DNA of 64,000 nt, from positions 3,720,001 to 3,784,000 of the forward strand of contig OZ218954.1 in NCBI GenBank assembly GCA_965112735.1, written 5' to 3'. This stretch comes from Phaeosaccion multiseriatum. Its lineage: Eukaryota; Ochrophyta, other classes. A program made the position numbers and the translations under genes. Below are positions 21,804 through 32,150 of this stretch, in pieces; the first letter of the stretch is position 1, and each line of letters starts with the position of its first letter. The notes under the pieces were generated by a model. The model saw only the letters and a program-made list of their open reading frames with translations. It ran no database searches and was not told where the DNA came from.

Positions 21804-23039
21804 ATGTACATAGGGCCATGGCAAGAGTTTCGGTTAGCGGGGAGACTGAGCGCGGCAGAAGGGCGAAAGACAAACACGTCTTTGGAGGAGAAGCTCGCCT
21901 CTGTGCTCTCTGCGGACGAGGTGAAGCGCATTCAGGAAGTGCTTCAGTCCCACACAGACACAGGCACTGCTGTCCAAGCAGCTCCGGCAAAACAAGCAGC
22001 TCCTTCCCAAGCAGCACAAACACGCAGGAGGCCCCTAGCGTATGAAGACGGAGGGACGGGGCGGCGGAGGAGGCGCCGCGATGTGCCGCCACTGGCCCTG
22101 AGCGGGTGTCGTGGAGCGAACGGTGGGGGCTTCCTCCAGCGGGTGGGAAGACAGCAACAGCAACAGCAGGGAGGCTGGAGCGGGAGCGGGCGGCACAGCC
22201 AACCTCTGTCCCTCCCCGGCATGGGCGGCAGCGTCAGCAATAGGCATGGCAGCAATAGCGGCCCCTCGGGCTGTCTCTCGTCCAAGAGCGAGCCCACGAG
22301 GGGGGCTTCTCCCCTCTCTGTGGGAGGCTGTGGCCATTCGATAGGCGCGGCCGCAGGTCCAGGTTGCTCGGTGAGCCGGCCCAGCAGTAGGGGAAGCAGG
22401 GGTAGCAGCAGGAGCAGCGAGGCGGTGTCAGGAGGAGACACATTGACGCACGAGATGTTGTCGCAGACTCAGCAGCAGTTGGTGGTACAGCAGCAGGCCG
22501 CCGCGATGCGGGCGGGGAGAGATGGCGGCGGACGCAGGGACCCACATCATCAGTATTATCATCATCACCATCACTATCCAGGCAGTGGCAGTGTGAGTTG
22601 CAGTGCTGCTGACAGCAGCGTCGACGGCTCGAAGGCCGCCTTTATGCACCACATGATTCTGGCGCAGGAGCGGAGAGGCAACAGGCTCGGCCTCGCGCAC
22701 AGGAGGACCAAGGGTAGGAGCAGGGTACGGGAAGACATGGGCCTCTTCTGGGACTGGAGTGGCGAAGCGCAGCAGAGGCGGCAGTTGGTGGTACAGCAGC
22801 AGGGCGGGAGCGGGGGGGAGGCGCAGGAGAAGGTGGAGGAACTGCGGCGGATGAAGGAGCTGTACAAGCAAAAGAGGGAGGAGCAGCAGCAGTTGGTGAT
22901 GCAGGCAGGGGCTTGCGGGGAGGGGCACGGCCCCTGGTCGGACGGTACCGATCCACATGGCTCGAATGCCCAATCTTCTGCAGCTTTTCGCGATTCAGTA
23001 GCAGCAGACGCGGCAAGAGCAATAGCACGAGCAGAGGGG

Positions 23040-23093
<54 letters not shown>

Positions 23094-23463
23094 GTTGGTG
23101 AGACAGCAGCATCGCCGCCCTTCGTGCCGCCACCGGACATGGTGCTGACCTCCGCCCACGCCTTGGCAGTGCAGAGGTACTTCGGAGGGGGAGGGGAAGA
23201 GAGACACATACAGCAGAGACCACCAGAGCCCTCGTCTGACGCCGCTCAGCAGGAGCAGCAGCAGTTGGTGATTCAGCAGCAGGACTCGAAGACGCCGCCC
23301 TCCCCAGTGCTTCCCTCCTCGCCTTCAGCTGGAGACGGTGCACAGGTTTTCGAAGACGTGGACTCTTTGCTGATGTGGTCCAACCTGCTGGACGAGGAGA
23401 CCATTGGCCTCGACCCCTCGGGCTCTGGCTCTGGCTCTGACTCTGGCTCTGGCTCTGGCTCGG

Positions 23464-23518
<55 letters not shown>

Positions 23519-23627
23519 CTCGGGCTCGGGTTCAGGCCCCACGGGGGGGCAGGCTTGTCCCTCGTCTCCTTTCTCTCCTTCGTCTGCTTCGCATCTTTTG
23601 TCTCCCGGCGTGCCCCCGTCGTTCTGA
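21804..23627 (+). CDS. Low-complexity Q/A/SG-rich protein with conserved N-terminal motif
   Basis: Single open frame of 607 residues from the ATG at 21804. The frame extends back to 21666 without an ATG through low-complexity DNA, so 21804 is preferred. The N-terminus [13 protein letters not shown], followed by a helix ([23 protein letters not shown]), looks like a real conserved motif, but I cannot name the family. The rest is low complexity: QLVVQQQ-type elements recurring at 22474, 22791, 22888, 23088 and 23261, a His-rich patch (YYHHHHHYP, 22555-22580), a 15-residue poly-Ala run from a CAG repeat read in the GCA frame (23043-23092), and about 20 Ser-Gly dipeptides near the C-terminus (23418-23537). 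Probably an intrinsically disordered nuclear or cytoplasmic protein. Confidence 0.7.
23043..23092 (+). repeat. In-frame (GCA)n poly-alanine tract
   Basis: CAG/GCA trinucleotide run coding about 15 consecutive alanines in the low-complexity protein, followed at once by a GGTTGGTGAGACAGCAG variant of the dispersed word. Confidence 0.92.
23418..23538 (+). repeat. In-frame (GGCTCT)n Ser-Gly repeat
   Basis: About 20 hexamer units encoding SG dipeptides with few variants (one GAC, three GGGCTC). Confidence 0.95.
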
Positions 23628-24972
23628 TCAGATTCTGAGGGCTGAGGCCTGAGAGCAAGTTGCGAGAGCGTCGAGAGGGAGAGAGGGGATAAAATGAGAG
23701 ATAGGGGGGTCAGAGAGGTAGAGAGAGTAGAGAGAGTCGGTAGTCCTGGACCTTGGAGGGAGCAGCAGTGATCAGTGTTTTGGAGGGAGCAGCAATGGCC
23801 AATCCTCCAAGAGAGGGAGGCAAGACCGAAACTGAGCTAGAGTTGCAGTATCACTTAAGCTTGCCCCAGCCTGAGAGAGCGCATACAGCCGATACGACAT
23901 GTTGGTAGTCCAAGGCCAGTCACGGCACTCTATGGCCATCCAGTCTTCCTTCCCGTCTATTGCCGTCCAGTCTTCCTTCCTTCCCGTCTATTGCCACCCA
24001 GTCTTCCTTCCTTCCCGCCGATTGCCATCCTGTCTTCCTTCCTTCCCGTCTTTTGCCGTCCCGTCTTCCTTCCTCCCCGTCTATTGCCATCGGCCTACGA
24101 ATGCCCTTCTCCTCGTCGTAACGGAGAGAGCAAGTAAGCAGCTTTCGTCACGGGAAGGAAGCTTGAGAGAGGAGAGTGTGAGAGCTTTGCCTTTGTTTGC
24201 CGCCCCCCCTGATGGCTGATGGCTGGATGACAACGGATGGCAATGGATGGCTGGATGGCTGGATGGCTGGATGGCTTCATGGCTTCATGGCTGATGACTT
24301 CCCGTACGCCTGTCGCTAGGTCACTGTCCTGCCCATATGCCTGTTATTCCCGTGCCCTCACCGCTACACTTCTTGTCGGGGGTGGGGGGGGCGATAGCTG
24401 GTAGCGCGCCGGATCCCGCCAGTGATAGCTCATAGTACGCTCATTACAAGCAAACTCATAGCATAGCAGCTCCTGCGGCAAAGGCTTCCAGTGATTCAAG
24501 GGTCGAGAGGTGCGCAGCCAGTTTCAGTTTCAGCTCCCTCAATATCGAGCACTTCGATTTTTCCTGGGCTGGCAGGAGCGACGAGGAGCGGCGGGGGTGA
24601 TATTTTAATATCAGGCGAAGGTGAGGAGTGAGGGGAAGATTGCGGCTCAGGGGTGCGCATGCCCTTTACCCCTGCTGTTGCTGTTGTGAAAGATGGGGGC
24701 GGTGGGCGGGAGAGAGGATCGGGAACAGGTGGAGCGGAGCCAAGGCAGGGGGAGGGAGGAGGAGAGGTGGAGTGGAAGGAGGAGAGGAAAAGTCCCATTC
24801 TTCATCACTTACATTCTTCTTCCCAGTCAGCCTCCCGCTCAGCCCCTGCTTAGGGTTAGGGTAGCTCACTCCCTACTTTGCTCACTCTCTCCCCGGTTCT
24901 CTTGTCCCGCCCTGCCCCGCCACCACAGCGAAAAAGCGATAGGATAGCGATAGCATAAGTGTGCGGGCAAAC
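23628..24972. other. Intergenic region with minisatellites
   Basis: Between the low-complexity gene and prohibitin. It holds a TTCCTTCCCGTCTATTGCC minisatellite (23937-24095), a GGATGGCT run (24232-24290), GATAGC/TAGCGCGCC words near 24390-24440 that recall the fold-back core at 8935-9116, and a TTAGGGTTAGGG pair near 24850. No gene seen. Confidence 0.65.
23937..24095. repeat. About 30-bp minisatellite, five copies
   Basis: Repeated CAGTCTTCCTTCCTTCCCGT followed by CTATTGCCATC, with C/T and length variants. Confidence 0.88.
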
Positions 24973-27900
24973 ATGAATAGCGCTCGACAGAAGGTGATGA
25001 ACAAGATGCCCAAGGGCGGGCCCATCAACTCCGTCCTGAACGCCATCCTCGCGACGGGAGTGCTGGGCTGGGCGGGGTACAACTCGCTCTTCACGGTGGA
25101 GGGAGGACACAGGGCGGTGGTCTTCAGCAGACTTACCGGCCTCAAGGAGGAAGTGTACTCAGAGGGTAAGTGGATTGGAGGGATGGCCCTTCCTGTAAGG
25201 TATGAGTGGAGGGAAGGAGGAGGACAAGCGAAGGCGGTTCGCAGGGAGTGAAGGCGTACTTCTAAGGAAGGGGCTATACCTTAGCCTCGTTCGTAGCTGC
25301 GGGCCGTGCCATCCGTCATATTGATGGCGTGGGATAGGCCCCGCTCTTCCCCCTTGATTAGATGGATGGGGTTCGGAGGCTGCCCCTCTCGACCCCCTTG
25401 ATTATTCATCGCAGCCCCCCCCTCATGCACCCAATTTCCTAGCCAACGCGACTGCCCTACCCTGTCATGCCCACACACCTCCGCCCTGTCCATCCACTGC
25501 CACCCCCCACCCCCTACAGGTATGCACTTCGTGATTCCGTGGTTCGAGTGGCCCACCATCTACGACGTGCGCACCCGCCCCCGCAATATCCAGTCCCTCA
25601 CGGGCAGCAAGGATCTGCAGATGGTTAACATCACCCTCAGAGTGCTCAGCAAGCCAGACCCGGCCAAGCTGGTGAGTGAGTGAGTGAGTGAGTGAGTGAG
25701 TGAGTGGGGCAGTAAAGGGGTGGGGGCAAGTGCTGGTATTGATGATCACCTTGCGAATGCACAGCAGCCCGGAGCGCGGCCAAGCTGTTGAGTGCTGTGG
25801 TGTTCTGAGCGTTGAAAGGCTTGAGGGAGTATCTTTGATTAGTGGGCAGACAAGGGGTTATTGAGGCAGAGAGTGAGTGAAGGTGAGAGAGTGAGTGAAG
25901 GAGTGAGAGAGTGAGTCAGCGAGTGAGTGAGAGTGTGAGTTATTGAGGCAGAGAGTGAATGAAGGAGTGAGAGAGTGAGTCAGAGAGTGAGTGAAGGAGT
26001 GGGAGAGTGAGTGAAGGAGTGAGAGAGTGAGTGAAGGAGTGAGAGAGTGAGTGAAGGAGTGAGAGAGTGAGTGAAGGAGTCAGAGAGTGAGTGAAGGAGT
26101 GAGAGAGTGAGTGAGAGAGTGAGTGAAGGAGTGAGGTTGCGAGTGTCGTCCTCTTACGTGCTTTGAACCTGCTCCTTGCCCCCCCTCCCTTCCCCCTCTC
26201 GGGGTCCCTCCACTATCCGAACACCCTGTAACTGTAACACGGTGTAACTGTAACACAGCCTTTCATCTACCGCCGCTTGGGCATGGACTACGACGAGCGC
26301 GTGCTGCCCTCCATCGTCAACGAGGTGAGGGGTGAGGGATGATGTGTACGTGTTGGTAGTACGGCAATACGTTCGCACCCCCCCCTCATTCATAGTAGCG
26401 GGAGTGATGATGGGGCGACAAGCCTTACCCTTACCCTACCCTTGTCCTTTTGTTCCCAGTGTCTGCCAAGCGCTTTCATCCAGCCCCCCCCCCGCCCCTC
26501 GATGACTGACCCCCCTCCCTGCTTCCTCTCTCTGTGTCTCTGTCTCTCCCCTCCTACGGTGTGGTGTGCGATCCTGGGTTGTTTTAGGTCACCAAGTCTG
26601 TGGTGGCGAAGTACAACGCCTCGGAGCTGCTGACCATGCGTGAGCAGGTAAGAAGGAGGGGTGGAGAGAGGAGAGAGAGAGGGGGGGGGGCGAGAGAAAG
26701 AGAGAGAGGGAGAGGAGCTGCTGACCATGCATGAGCTCGCCAGCATGCATACATGCGTATGTGTGTTCCCCACTGACGAAAGGATACGCCCCTGCCACAC
26801 AAAATTGTGTGCACAGTCACTCACCCCCTCTCTGCCTGCCTGTCTGTTTGCCCAAATGACTGACTGACTGATTGATTGATTGATTGATTGATTGACAGGT
26901 ATCCAAGGCTGTGCGCGACCAGCTGACTGCCCGTGCAGACGACTTCGGCCTCATGCTTGACGACGTGGCCATCACGCACCTCAGCTTCAGTCAGGAGTAC
27001 ACCGCCGGTAAGAAAAGTAACGGTCACAAAAGTAACGGTCACGAGTAGTCAGTGTGTGGCAGGAGTACGCAAACGTAGGTAGTCGATGTGTGGTCTGTCT
27101 TGCTTCGACGGCCCACATGCCCATGCCCATAGCACCCTAGTCGTCGCTAACCGCTCTTACCCTCTCGCTTCCCATCCGCTGCCATCCCCCTACTATGCTA
27201 CGATGCACAGCGGTGGAGTCGAAGCAGGTGGCGCAACAGGAGAGCGAGCAGGCCAAGTACATGGTACAGAAGGCCATCCAGGTTAGGCGCTCACTGACTT
27301 ACTGGACTTACACTCAACAAGTGACTGACCCATACTCCTCCCTTTCAATTACTTACACTTACTCCCCCCTACTTAGTTAGGAGGCGATTCGACAATGAAT
27401 AGACTTTGCCACACTCACACTCCTTCCGCCCTCCCTTTCATTGGCTTGCGGCTCTCAGGAGAAGAAGAGCACTATCATCAAGGCCACGGGAGAGGCACAG
27501 TCCGCGACCCTCATCGGATGCTCCATCCAGAACAACCCAGGTGGATGGCAGTGGAGGGTAGTGGAGGGTCACGGTATGGTAGGGTAGTGAGTCACGGTTG
27601 AGTTAGCGGGTCAGTCGCGTCAAGTGTGTGTGTGTATCGTATCTCTCTCTCTCCACGCGGTCTGTCCCTCGTGGACTCATCTGAAGCATCGCCTCATCGC
27701 TGAGCTTGACTTTTCTCTCTTCGTCTCCATTCAGCTCGATCGTTGAACTGTCCCTCTAGGCCTAACCCCCCCCCTGCCCTCCCCCCTCTGTCCGTGTAAC
27801 CGTCTGTAACCGTCCGTGTGTGTGCGCGTCTGCGCAGCTTTCTTACAGCTGAGGCGCATCAACGCCGCCAAAGACATCGCCAATGTGGTACGTCTACATG

Positions 27901-28276
27901 TTCCATGTTCCTTCCTTCCCTCCTTCCTTACCCCGCTCGCTCTCTGCCTTTGAGCCAGCTCCACAACAGCTCCTCTGCCCATGCATGCTCTGCCGAAGCT
28001 GCTCTCTCTTCCAAATGATTCGCTATTTGTTTTACTCACAGCCCCTGCCCCTCTCCTCTTCCTCTCTTGCCCATCCATCCACTGCCATCCCATCCTTAGC
28101 TGGTAATGAGTCAGAACAAGCTGTATCTGTCTGCAGACGCGCTGCTGCTCAACATCATGGATCCCAACACGGCAGCTAACTACAAGAGCGTCATGGCCAA
28201 TGTGCAGGGGGGGGGAGGGGGAGGAGGGGGGGGGGGCGGCGAGGCGGCCAAGAACTCGCTCCAGAAGCTGCTCTAG
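24973..28276 (+). CDS. PHB2: Prohibitin-2
   Basis: Nine exons, 24973-25165, 25520-25671, 26259-26324, 26588-26647, 26899-27007, 27211-27281, 27459-27540, 27838-27887 and 28100-28276, give 319 residues with all phases closed. The N-terminal hydrophobic anchor ([21 protein letters not shown]) is followed by the PHB/SPFH domain: [83 protein letters not shown] coiled coil follows ([18 protein letters not shown]) and the end [14 protein letters not shown] is typical. PHB2 pairs with PHB1 in ring complexes of the mitochondrial inner membrane, acting in protein quality control and cristae maintenance. YDERVLPSI and the [13 protein letters not shown] segment mark PHB2 rather than PHB1. The C-terminus has a glycine run in a G-tract just before KNSLQKLL, which may vary in length. 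Confidence 0.96.
25672..25710. repeat. (GAGT)n microsatellite seeded at a donor
   Basis: The exon 2 donor GTGAGT continues directly as GAGTGAGTGAGT for about nine units. Confidence 0.92.
25858..26145. repeat. GAGTGA/AGGAGTGAG minisatellite in PHB2 intron 2
   Basis: Repeated GAGAGTGAGTGAAGGAGTGA units with CAG/GAG variants over about 290 bases. Confidence 0.92.
26866..26896. repeat. (GATT)n microsatellite at PHB2 acceptor
   Basis: GACTGACTGATTGATTGATT run immediately upstream of the acceptor at 26898. Confidence 0.9.
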
Positions 28277-29348
28277 TAAGTCAGTAAGCGCAGGGTTAGA
28301 TAGGGTTGGCCCCAAGAGAGGGGATGGCAGCGGATGGGGGGGGGCGGGCGATGGGAGGGGAGAGGAGATGGGAAGGTGTAACGCCTGAGGTGCAGGGGAA
28401 GAGGAGAGAAGGGGTGCCCTGGCAGAGAGAGGAGCAGCAGTACAAGCAGCAGGGTAGCCGCAAGCAGTTCGTGTTACAGGAGCGAAAGAAACGGAGGTGG
28501 TGTGGGGTCGGGTGCGTACACGAAACGAAAAGGGGCGGACCAAAGGGCGAGCGCTTGGGCATGCAGTGCGGATGTTTCAAGCCGGGAGGGTGTCGGTCAA
28601 TGAGTCAGTCAGTCGGACGGACGGACGGACGGACGCGCGCCCTTGACCCTCTGCCCTCCGCCCCTCCGCCGCTGGCAGGGCAATGTCAGAAGGTCCTCCA
28701 GATTGGGCGGGGCAGCAGTTGGTGATACTAGACAGGAGGAGGGGGGGGGAGGAGGGGGAGAGAGGAGGAGGAAGAGGAGGGTGGGAGCGGCTCAGGAGAC
28801 CCCCTTCTCTCTCTTTGGCCGATTGGGCGGCCTCCTCCTTGCCCCTGTGTATAACAAGAGTGAAGAGTGGCGAGAGGAGGATTGGCCATCGAGTGCCATC
28901 TTAGCGGAGAGGCGATCGAGAGGCAGAGAACTGCACGCGGTCGTAAGTCAGGCGCAGTACACAAGTGTAGAGCGGCCCGGAACTCCGAAATTCAAATTCT
29001 ATTAATTAGAATTAAAATGAAAAAGAGGAAGAAAGGTTCAGGGCATACTCCCCTCCAGCGTCAGCACCCTTCGACTTACCAAAGGTGGGGCCATTGCGAG
29101 CATCAGATCAGGTCCATTGCGGCCATCAGATGAGGTCCAGATTGAAGGTCAGGTAAGTCCGCGATGAGAGGAGGCGCTCTTGTGCGTCAGATATCCCTCA
29201 TCCCTCTCCCACCAGGGATATTACGTAATAACATCCCTCATCCCTCTCCCACCAGTCTTATTCCAGATTAACTCAATTTCATGACTTCATTTCAGAGTAC
29301 ACGCGAGACGAGAAAACCCGACTCTGACACGGGGAGCAATCGGATTGT

Positions 29349-29660
29349 GCCGCGGAGTCGCCGCCGACACGTACTCTAGAGCCTCGAGGTAGGCGCTGTG
29401 ATTGATGCGAGGCAGCTTCGGCGTGCCTGACCAGATTCTGTATCAGGCACGGAAAAGCTTCCTATTATCAACCACAGCCCCTACCTTGAGGCTCTAGACG
29501 AGTCTGTCGGCCGCGGAGTTCATTCTACCAAAGTACAACTCGGACTCTAAGGCTGTGCACTCACGTCGTTCTGTTCATTCTGTATCACGCACGGAGGAGC
29601 TGCCTCGTATCAATAACAGCGTCTACATTGAGGCTCTGGAGGAGTACGTGTCGTCAGCAC
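29349..29660. repeat. Three diverged copies of a former coding segment, one inverted
   Basis: The copy at 29349-29430 is on the minus strand and the copies at 29439-29520 and 29580-29660 are on the plus strand. The first two form an imperfect palindrome with about 60-base arms around CCAGATTCTGTA. In one frame the three copies encode KLPRINHSAYLEALEYV, KLPIINHSPYLEALDESV and EELPRINNSVYIEALEEYV. Differences fall mainly at synonymous or conservative positions, so this was once coding DNA. Family unknown. Confidence 0.65.
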
Positions 29661-30239
29661 GAGAGCATGCCTTCTTCCATACCAGCCCACCCACGCCACG
29701 ACTCAGGCCCTTCCACGCTTTGAGGGGGGCTCCTCATCAGCTTCGTGTCGACCCATCGTGTACAGCAGAGAAGACGGCACGCCACGCCACGAGTTGGACT
29801 CGGACAGAGGATGCTGTCACACGCGAGGCTTTCCGCTCCAGACCCTGCACGCCGCACGGTCTGAAGAAACAAAGGAGCACAACACGGGCATGTGACACAG
29901 GGTGTGCGGGCAGGTCAGGCCGGCACAGCATGGGAATTCAAGGCCGACATACAGGAAGAAAGCGCGGCAGAGACACCGAGCACATACAATGAGATGAGAG
30001 CCCAGATGGAGACGGACTGAAGGAGAGAGAGAGAAGAGGACAGACAGCAACAAGGGGAGAGAAATACCACACTCCCATCACCGACACCACCTATCCCAAA
30101 AGACGGTCAAACAAGCATTCAGACGGCGTGGGCAGATACAAAGTGCGGATTCAAGGCAGACAGGAACAGAGAGAGACGAAGACAGATACACACTCAGGGA
30201 GGAATACATAGACATCTCACCTACAAAACCCCCCAGCCA

Positions 30240-30341
30240 GGATTACGGCCACCACAATGCTGCTCTTACCATATCCGGCGGTGGCGTTGTAAATCGGCGG
30301 GCCGTCCTCCACCGCAGCGCTGAGGAGCAGCCATTGGGGAA
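30240..30341. repeat. Partial copy of the hairpin arm
   Basis: Contains ATCCGGCGGTGGCG, ATCGGCGGG and CTCCACCGCAGCGCTGAGGAG, matching the right arm of the 30482-30645 hairpin. It is preceded by a CCACCACAATGCTGCTCT word that recurs at about 30391. Confidence 0.65.
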
Positions 30342-30481
30342 GAACTTCGAAGTACGCATGTACCTGCCAAAACCCCAACCAGCATTTCTACCACCACAAT
30401 GCTGCTCTAACCCAGCTTCATGGTCGGAGATAGATTGACCCGCCGATGCACAACTCCTTCCCTTTTCCCCGCTTCATGGTT

Positions 30482-30645
30482 CTGCTCAGCGCTTCTGATA
30501 AGGTGGAGAGTGAACCCCCAATGCCTAAACGCAACGCCACCGCCGGATGGCTGCCGATACACAACGCAATCAGCATCGGCAGCCATCCGGCGGTGGCCTT
30601 GCGCATCGGCGGGTCACTCTCCACCGCAGCGGAAGCGCTGAGCAG
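30482..30645. repeat. Long hairpin (about 75-bp inverted repeat, 16-bp loop)
   Basis: Left arm 30482-30558 and right arm 30575-30645 are reverse complements apart from a few mismatches. Both carry CTGCTCAGCGCTT, GTGGAGAGTGA and GCCACCGCCGGATGGCTGCC in the same order. A further TGACCCGCCGAT at about 30436 matches the right arm again. No open frame with coding character. Confidence 0.85.
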
Positions 30646-30817
30646 GAGACCAAGAAGGGGGAAGAGCGAGAAGGGCAGTGAATAAAGCGAAATCTGCCAG
30701 CCTGTGAGTTTGCGTAAGGTTACGTGCGGTTCTTCCTTCGTCTGCTGTTGGGCAGTCTCCGAAAAAAGCGAAAGCAGTGGTGTTGTCAAAGAGCTTTGCA
30801 GGATTTCGCTCGCAGGT

Positions 30818-30832
30818 ACAGCAGAAGCAGCA

Positions 30833-30879
<47 letters not shown>

Positions 30880-30880
30880 G
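30818..30880 (+). repeat. (CAG)n run in probable 5' UTR of beta-adaptin
   Basis: Interrupted CAG repeat about 50 bases upstream of the beta-adaptin ATG at 30928. Confidence 0.9.
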
Positions 30881-30927
30881 GAAGAGGGAGGGAAGGGGAG
30901 GAAGAGGAAGGCAAGAGCTTGTGACCC

Positions 30928-31424
30928 ATGTCGAAGGGAAGGGCGGGTGATGCCAAGTACTTCGGAGGAGGCTCGAAGAAAGGTGCGTGTGTGTTGTGCC
31001 GAGCGTCGGATGCCCTGGCAGCGCTCAGCACCGAGGGGATTGGCTTGGTGAAGCATCCATCGAGAGGGAAGGGAGAGAACAAAGGTCGGGGGTTGAGGTG
31101 CGGCGGCGTGAGCTGCTGATGGAGTGGGATGTGCTGCTCGTCTTCGTCTGGAAAGAAAGTGTGGGAGGTGGATGTCTAGCCGAGCGAGGAAGTGGGACGG
31201 CATACATCTGCAGAGAGGGGAGAAGGGTTGCTTTACCAGGGGGAGAAGACCCTTCTATTACGAGGACCAACAGCCGTGCAGTATACAGCTGATCCCTCCT
31301 GCGCCCCACACGGCTGCTGTATTTTTCTGTCGCCGCTGCCGCTGCTGCTACTGCTGCTGTTGCTACTGGTGGCCGGAGTGAAAGCCGGTAGCCACTGGAG
31401 AATGACTGAAGTGAAAGTGCGGAG

Positions 31425-31461
<37 letters not shown>

Positions 31462-31583
31462 GACAAAGGAAGAGAAACAGAGGACACAGGAAGAGAAGGC
31501 ACAGAGAGAGAGACAGGAAGAGAGGCGGAGGGAGAGGACAGAGGTTTCTGAGAGAGGGAAGATGGGAGAGAGGAGAGAGAGAA

Positions 31584-31633
<50 letters not shown>

Positions 31634-32094
31634 AAGAGAGAGAGGGGCCGGGGGGGTAAAGGCCAAGGAGCAGAGGACAGAGAACAGAGGAACTAGGGAG
31701 AGGAAAGAGGGCAGATGAGCGAGACCCCGAACGTGGCGATGTTTGGCTCTAGTGAAGAGTGAAGTGGCGGCCTCTCCCGCCTCCTTCTGACCAGTCGGTC
31801 TGTGTGTCTATCTGTCTGTCTATCTGACCAGTCGGCCTGTATGTTTATCTGTCTATCTATCTGACCAGTCGGCCTGTATGTCTATCTGTCTATCTATCTG
31901 ACCAGTCGGCCTGTATGTCTATATGTCTATCAGTCGGCCTGTATGTCTATCTGTCTATCTGACCAGTCGGCCTGTATGTCTATCTGTCTATCCATCTGAC
32001 CAGTCGCCCTGTATGTCTATCTGTCTATCTATCCGTCTATCTTTCCGTCTCTGTGTTGCGTGTGTACATGCGTGTCTGCCTGTCTCTGTGTGTA

Positions 32095-32150
<56 letters not shown>

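Larger units (their letters stand above)
28277..30927. other. Repeat-rich intergenic zone between PHB2 and beta-adaptin
   Basis: No supported gene. Contents: a G-rich PHB2 3' flank with GGATGGCAGCGGATGG near 28322 and the TTGGTGATAC word near 28720; an AT-rich patch at 28985-29035; direct duplications near 29088-29130 (CATTGCG.GCCATCAGAT type) and 29193-29255 (ATCCCTCATCCCTCTCCCAC twice); three diverged copies of a once-coding segment (29349-29660); hairpin repeats (30240-30645); and a CAG run (30818-30880) in the probable beta-adaptin 5' UTR. Confidence 0.65.

Noticed and set aside
30418-31203. 261-codon minus-strand frame across the hairpin and poly-Ala tract
   Set aside because: It overlaps the beta-adaptin first exon in antisense, its alanine run is the CAG repeat, and its C-terminal part is the hairpin palindrome.
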